Part shown: one piece after another, positions 59,443 through 64,000 of the stretch
Layout: each line of letters starts with the position of its first letter
Numbering within the stretch: position 1 is the first letter of the stretch
Virus record (IMG/VR): IMGVR_UViG_3300008262_000018
Coordinates: 1 to 64,000 of that record
Direction: 5' to 3' (one strand)
Source: a virus
Length of the DNA stretch: 64,000 nt
The notes under the pieces: generated by a model
What the model was told of the DNA's origin: nothing
Databases searched by the model: none
Seen by the model: only the letters and a program-made list of their open reading frames with translations
Program-made: the position numbers and the translations under genes

Positions 59443-62400
59443 ATGGCAGAAAATAAACTTTTTGAGGGAATGCAGTTAGATCAAAAACTAGGAATGGATG
59501 AGTTTGAACAACAACTTGATCTAGAAGGTTTGGATAAAAAACCTTTTGAAGTAACTGCTGACACTTCATTACCAAGAAGAATTAAAACTGAAGAACAAGC
59601 TTTAAATGCACTTAATGATGCTTTTGTAAGAGGCACTCAAGCTACAAGAGGTGGTTCATCAGGATTGTACAATCCTAAAATTGTTCCTTACAATAGTGTA
59701 AAGAAGTATTTAGACATGCCTTATGGCTACAACTATGGTCTTGATAATGATAATTTTTACGCTAATCAAGAACATTGGTTAAAAACAGCTGGTAAAGGTA
59801 TTATGCGATTTGGTATAGGTACAGTTGCTAAAGTTGGTGAAGGTGCAGGTTTTTTATTAGGATTATCTAATCCATTAAACTGGGATGGTGATGTTATTTC
59901 TAATGCTGCTGATAATGGAATATCACAACTGTTTGGAGCACTTGACCAAAAAACAAAAGAAGATTGGTTTCCTCTTTACCAAGAAGCTGAAGATAGAGAA
60001 AAAGGATTTTGGAATAGACTATTTACTGATGGAGATTTTTGGGCTGGAGATATTGCAGATGGATTTGCATTTGCAGTATCTGTTTTTGTTCCAGGTATGG
60101 CATTGAGTAAGTTAGGATTAGGTGCAAAAGTATTAAGAGCAACTGCTCCTCTTAGAATTGGTACAGGTATTGCTGAAGATGCTGTTATTAATGCAGGAAA
60201 AGTTCAAAACTATCTCACAAGAGGTGCTCAAATAGCAAAAGGAATAGATAAGTTTACTGCATGGGGAACTATGACAGCAAGTGAATCTTTATTTGAAGCT
60301 GCTGAAATAAAAAGAAATATTATAAATTCTCTTACGCAAGATGAATTTGGAAACTATGTAATAAATAAAGAAACAGGTCGTCCATATACAGAAGAAGAAA
60401 AGAAAAGAATTGCTGGTCAAAACGCCCAAGGTGCTTTTTTGTTAAACACTGCACTTCTTGGAATGACTAATATTATACAGCTGAGATGGCTTGGTAAAAT
60501 ATTTAATGAAGGTGCTGAGTTAAGCACTAAACGTATTATAGGAACAAAAAATTTAACTGATGTTTTAAAACTTCCATCAGCATCAGGAAAAATATCAAAA
60601 TTTTTAGATGGTAAGTTAGGTGCGTTTTTTTCAGGTTTACCAACAGCTATTGCATCAGAAGGTTTTGTAGAAGAAAACTTTCAGCTTGCTATTCAAAGGT
60701 TGACCGAATCTTATGGTAAAAAAGGTAAAGTTAGAGACTATTTAAATGTAAAAGAACTTTTAGGTCAAGTTGGTAGTCAAACATTAAAAGCAATTTTGGG
60801 TGATGATCCTGAAGCTTCTACAAGTATTGGACTAGGTGGTTTGATTGGTACATCTATGTCAGGTGTATCTAATGTAATGAACTTTTCAAGAGAAAAAGTT
60901 AATAATGAAAACTTAGTAACATCATACAATAATGCACAACAAAATTGGTTAAAGTTTGGTAACATTTACAAAACACAAACAGTTGAAACAACAGATGATA
61001 GTGGAAATATTGTTAAAACAGAAAAAATAGTATTTGATCCTCAAGGTAGACCAGAAGAAGATGTAGAAAAAGTAGCTGGTGTTTTAACAGGATATAGAGC
61101 TGTTACATCAATGCTTGATGAGTCTGAAAAATTAAAAGATGGTTTGATAAAAACCACAATGCGCGATATGGCTTTTGCTGAGTTTGTAAAAGCACACATT
61201 AACGCTGGAATTGAAAGTAATCTTTTGGAGAAACTTGATGATGTAATAAAAGCATCACCAGAAGAAGTTGTTAAACTTGGGTTTATTCTTGATGATAATG
61301 TTGCAGATCAAGTAAATAGATATAAAAACTTGGCTTCAAAAATAATGAAGCAAGATAAGTTAATAAATAGAGATATTTTATTTGATAATACACCAGAAGA
61401 TTTAGCAAGAAAAAATACATTAATTGACTTAGCTTCTAAACAAGCTGTTTATGAAAACCTTAGAGATGAAATATCTAAGTCACAAACAGAATTAAAAAAT
61501 GAACTAATTGATACTAAAAATACATCTTTATCAGATGGATTAGTAGATCAACTTAATGATCTTGTTTATAGAATTAATGCACAAGAAGAGAAGTTAAATT
61601 CTTTAAAAAAGACTGGCGAGCAATCTTTTGCTTATACAATGGCTAATGATGTTCTTAATGATCTTAAATCTGACCTAAATGATTTATTAAAAAATAATGA
61701 GTTATCTGTTAAAGATATAAAGAAAGGAAAAGATGGTTTTTATAAATATGAAAAGAAGAGAAGAAATCGTCCTGGAATAGTAGATCAATATAATAAGAAA
61801 TCAAAAGTAAAAAGCGAATTAGAAAATTATATTGATGAGCTAGGATATGAGTGGGCAAAATATGCTGATGCAATAAATGGTAAGGATAACTTTCTTAAAA
61901 CTTATAATGAAGAAGTTATAGAACCATTAAATAATGATCTTACTAAAAAAGAAGAAGTAGAAAAAGAATTAGCATCAAGACCAAAGGTAGCTTCTGCAAC
62001 TATAAAGGATAGTGAAGGAAATGATGTAGATATTTCTTTTTCTGAAAAAGATGTTTACACAAGAGTTAATCCCACTACTAAAAAAACAGAAAAAATACAA
62101 GTTGAAAGTATTGACCTTGAAAAAGGTATGGTTATAGTTATTGCTCCTAATGGAACTTCAATAACTGCTCCCATTAAAGATTTTTCACAGGTGCTATTTA
62201 ATGAGCAATGGAAGTTAGAGAAAGTAAAAGAAAAACCAAAAGCTGAACCTAAAGAAGGACAAGATCCTTCTGAAACAGAAGAAGGTTTGTTTACAGAAAT
62301 TGAAGATGGTAAGCTTACAGCTGAAGAAGAAAAGTATGCACAAAGACCTAAGTTTCAAGAAGTAGGATTTGGTAAAACATTTGGTAGACAATTTAACGAT

Positions 62401-64000
62401 CCTCCTGCAAATACTATTCCAAACACTGAGAATGGCTCTGATAGATTCTACTATTTTACGGCTAAGCATAATGTTTACAATCGTTACTACTTTTTAAAAG
62501 TGGTAACAGCTGATAATGATGAGTTTAAAATTAGAGACTCAAAGCAGAATCCAGATGATATCAAAGTAGTCTTGATGAAGAGAACTAAAACTGGTGAAGA
62601 TCAGTTTAGGTATGACTATGTAGATAAAGATAATAAAATAATTCCTGAAGGATCTGCTACAAAAAATAATATTATATATAGATCTTTAATTGATATTAAT
62701 AATCTTGATATTGATAGAGTTAAAAGAGATTATACAATTGGAGGATTGACAGATGCTGAGATACAAAAAGCAATTGATGAACACATTGCTTTTCAAAAAG
62801 ATTTAGCTAAGAGGATAAAAGAAGGTGAGGAAGTATTTTTAAAAGCAGTTTCTACTTCTCCTGGTGTACATACAATAATGTACTCTAATGAGTTTGATGA
62901 AAAAGGTAATCCAAAACCAGCAGAGCAACCTTTAGAAGGTCGTATTATTGCTCGTGATCCTGACTTTGATGATTTAAGAAGTGCAAACAATCCTGAAATT
63001 AATATTGACTTAAGAGTTGTTACAGCAGATAATGTACCAGCTCAAGGTATTAGAGCAGGTCGTCTTGTTATGCAAGAGTACACTCTTGAGAATGGTAGAA
63101 AGATTTGGGGTGATAATATTTATAGAGTATTTAATAGACAGCTTGATGAAAATGAAAAGGAGAACATATATAATGCTCTTCTTAGACTTTCTGATTTGTA
63201 TATTAAAAAATATGGTAAGAAGAATTTCTTTGGTAAGAAAGTAAAAAAATCAACCAAACTTTCAAAAGAAGAAGAGTCTGAGTTAAATCTCATCACTGGA
63301 TATTTAAAAGGTGTTATTAATTGGTCTAAACCAAAGGCTAAAGAAAAGGTTTCTGATAAGAACTTTTGGATAAGCAATGGTTTGCATAGAGGTAGCACAG
63401 TTGTTCCTTTTGATAGAGCTAGTATTACAAAGAATAAAGAAAAACTTACAAAAGGACTCTACCATAATGTAAACAGTACATATCTAAAGGAAGATATGTC
63501 TTTTACTACTCTTAAATTTGACAAACTTGGGAAAGCTTCTAAAGATGTTAAATATGATACATATACAGAATACCTTTTAGCAAAAAGAGAAAAAGGTGCA
63601 CCACCTGTATACACATCTCTTCCTTTAGCAAATTCTGATATTCCACAAAGAACAAATGCTTATATTAAATGGCAAGAGGTTGGTGTTAAAGAAGATGTTG
63701 TTGAGGATACAAAGAAGAGAGAAGAGAAAATGGATGCTGCTTCATCAGCTCTTCCAAAAATAGATAGAGAGATCAATGAATTTGTTTCTTTAAAAAGAAA
63801 GTATTTAAAGATTAGAGGTGTCGAGTTTAAATTTACAATATCAAAAGATAGTGTTGTATTTAGTTTTAAAACAGAGAAAGGATATGAACAAAAGACTGAT
63901 CCTATTCCTTTAAGTGAAGTTCCTAAAAGAAGAGATGATTTAATTCAAGTTATTTCAAAAAGAACAGGGTATAAATACGGAGCTACAGCTGCTTTTCATA
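59443..64000 (+). CDS. Giant virion protein, 3' end outside the window (partial)
   Basis: An ATG at 59443 opens a frame with no stop to the window edge: at least 1,519 residues, beginning MAENKLFEGMQLDQKLGMDE. Hydrophobic helices occur near 205-230 (FAFAVSVFVPGMALSKLGLG), 331, 400 and 465, suggesting membrane contact. Long coiled coils run at about 600-780 and an acidic linker near 925. Later residues mix beta and helix without a recognised catalytic motif. In crAss-like genomes giant cargo proteins and virion RNA polymerases occupy this place; no polymerase motif (DxDGD) is seen in the visible part. Confidence 0.75.
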   Translation, partial: MAENKLFEGMQLDQKLGMDEFEQQLDLEGLDKKPFEVTADTSLPRRIKTEEQALNALNDAFVRGTQATRGGSSGLYNPKIVPYNSVKKYLDMPYGYNYGLDNDNFYANQEHWLKTAGKGIMRFGIGTVAKVGEGAGFLLGLSNPLNWDGDVISNAADNGISQLFGALDQKTKEDWFPLYQEAEDREKGFWNRLFTDGDFWAGDIADGFAFAVSVFVPGMALSKLGLGAKVLRATAPLRIGTGIAEDAVINAGKVQNYLTRGAQIAKGIDKFTAWGTMTASESLFEAAEIKRNIINSLTQDEFGNYVINKETGRPYTEEEKKRIAGQNAQGAFLLNTALLGMTNIIQLRWLGKIFNEGAELSTKRIIGTKNLTDVLKLPSASGKISKFLDGKLGAFFSGLPTAIASEGFVEENFQLAIQRLTESYGKKGKVRDYLNVKELLGQVGSQTLKAILGDDPEASTSIGLGGLIGTSMSGVSNVMNFSREKVNNENLVTSYNNAQQNWLKFGNIYKTQTVETTDDSGNIVKTEKIVFDPQGRPEEDVEKVAGVLTGYRAVTSMLDESEKLKDGLIKTTMRDMAFAEFVKAHINAGIESNLLEKLDDVIKASPEEVVKLGFILDDNVADQVNRYKNLASKIMKQDKLINRDILFDNTPEDLARKNTLIDLASKQAVYENLRDEISKSQTELKNELIDTKNTSLSDGLVDQLNDLVYRINAQEEKLNSLKKTGEQSFAYTMANDVLNDLKSDLNDLLKNNELSVKDIKKGKDGFYKYEKKRRNRPGIVDQYNKKSKVKSELENYIDELGYEWAKYADAINGKDNFLKTYNEEVIEPLNNDLTKKEEVEKELASRPKVASATIKDSEGNDVDISFSEKDVYTRVNPTTKKTEKIQVESIDLEKGMVIVIAPNGTSITAPIKDFSQVLFNEQWKLEKVKEKPKAEPKEGQDPSETEEGLFTEIEDGKLTAEEEKYAQRPKFQEVGFGKTFGRQFNDPPANTIPNTENGSDRFYYFTAKHNVYNRYYFLKVVTADNDEFKIRDSKQNPDDIKVVLMKRTKTGEDQFRYDYVDKDNKIIPEGSATKNNIIYRSLIDINNLDIDRVKRDYTIGGLTDAEIQKAIDEHIAFQKDLAKRIKEGEEVFLKAVSTSPGVHTIMYSNEFDEKGNPKPAEQPLEGRIIARDPDFDDLRSANNPEINIDLRVVTADNVPAQGIRAGRLVMQEYTLENGRKIWGDNIYRVFNRQLDENEKENIYNALLRLSDLYIKKYGKKNFFGKKVKKSTKLSKEEESELNLITGYLKGVINWSKPKAKEKVSDKNFWISNGLHRGSTVVPFDRASITKNKEKLTKGLYHNVNSTYLKEDMSFTTLKFDKLGKASKDVKYDTYTEYLLAKREKGAPPVYTSLPLANSDIPQRTNAYIKWQEVGVKEDVVEDTKKREEKMDAASSALPKIDREINEFVSLKRKYLKIRGVEFKFTISKDSVVFSFKTEKGYEQKTDPIPLSEVPKRRDDLIQVISKRTGYKYGATAAFH

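Noticed and set aside
1-64000. Stop-codon reassignment as in some crAss-like phages
   Set aside because: TAA, TAG (for example at 7258 and 17797) and TGA (for example 2455 and 33405) all end genes cleanly, and large genes read through without internal stops.
1-64000. CRISPR array, integrase, transposase or attachment site
   Set aside because: No regularly spaced direct repeats, recombinase motifs or target duplications were seen. The tRNA has no adjacent integrase gene.

Overview
The window is about half of the genome of a tailed phage, most likely a crAss-like phage (Crassvirales) of a Bacteroidota host. Four kinds of evidence support this. (1) The DNA is AT-rich and its promoters are of the Bacteroidota type (TTTG, about 20 nt, then TAnnTT). 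Starts lie in A-rich leaders without clear Shine-Dalgarno sites. (2) One gene encodes a signal peptide and a C-terminal region resembling a type IX secretion sorting domain, a system confined to Bacteroidota. (3) The gene order is large terminase, roughly 900-residue portal, scaffold-like protein, major capsid protein, neck/ring-like proteins, a 1,559-residue muzzle-like protein, then a run of very large virion proteins. (4) Almost everything is on the plus strand except the extreme left end, so the left 0.8 kb looks like the divergent junction between two opposed gene modules. TAA, TAG and TGA all end genes, so the standard code applies. Assignment to crAss-like phages rests on remembered family features and gene order, not on a search.

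Layout. 1-800: leftward genes, a terminator, and a divergent control region with two inverted repeats. 0.8-6.1 kb: small early-packaging and DNA genes (winged-helix-like, HU/IHF-like, PD-(D/E)XK nuclease, DUF5522-like, GT-B glycosyltransferase). 6.1-6.4 kb: a GC-rich structured RNA region followed by an odd tRNA with a 38-nt variable arm and a GUC anticodon. 6.4-7.3 kb: secreted T9SS-type protein and a small protein. 7.3-15.4 kb: TerL, portal, scaffold, capsid. 15.5-19.7 kb: head-associated proteins, including a tandem array of seven tiny lysine-rich proteins, and a connector candidate. 19.7 kb: a ferritin with every ferroxidase ligand. 20.3-24.4 kb: a major structural protein with its own promoter and terminator, a papain-like protease and a secreted metzincin protease. 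24.5-31.1 kb: Cys-rich paralogues and Thr/Ser-rich, mucin-like stalk proteins. 31.1-33.4 kb: two glycosyltransferases and a methyltransferase. 33.5-37.7 kb: stalk-module protein, metallophosphoesterase, two neck/ring candidates, small HExxH protein. 37.7-64 kb: muzzle-like protein and giant internal (cargo-like) proteins sharing a repeated short tag; the last one runs off the window.

How the parts may work together (inference). Host RNA polymerase reads repeated TTTG-N20-TATATT promoters placed before structural transcription units. TerL, portal, scaffold and capsid build and fill the head; lysine-rich peptides may enter with the DNA; ring and muzzle proteins close the neck; tag-bearing giant proteins are probably packaged and ejected. 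The Thr-rich stalk proteins lie directly before a glycosyltransferase/methyltransferase cassette, suggesting that the phage decorates its own fibres. Two proteases, a ferritin and a T9SS-type protein are unusual cargo for a phage and are the best accessory leads, together with the unusual tRNA and a twice-occurring, covarying RNA hairpin.
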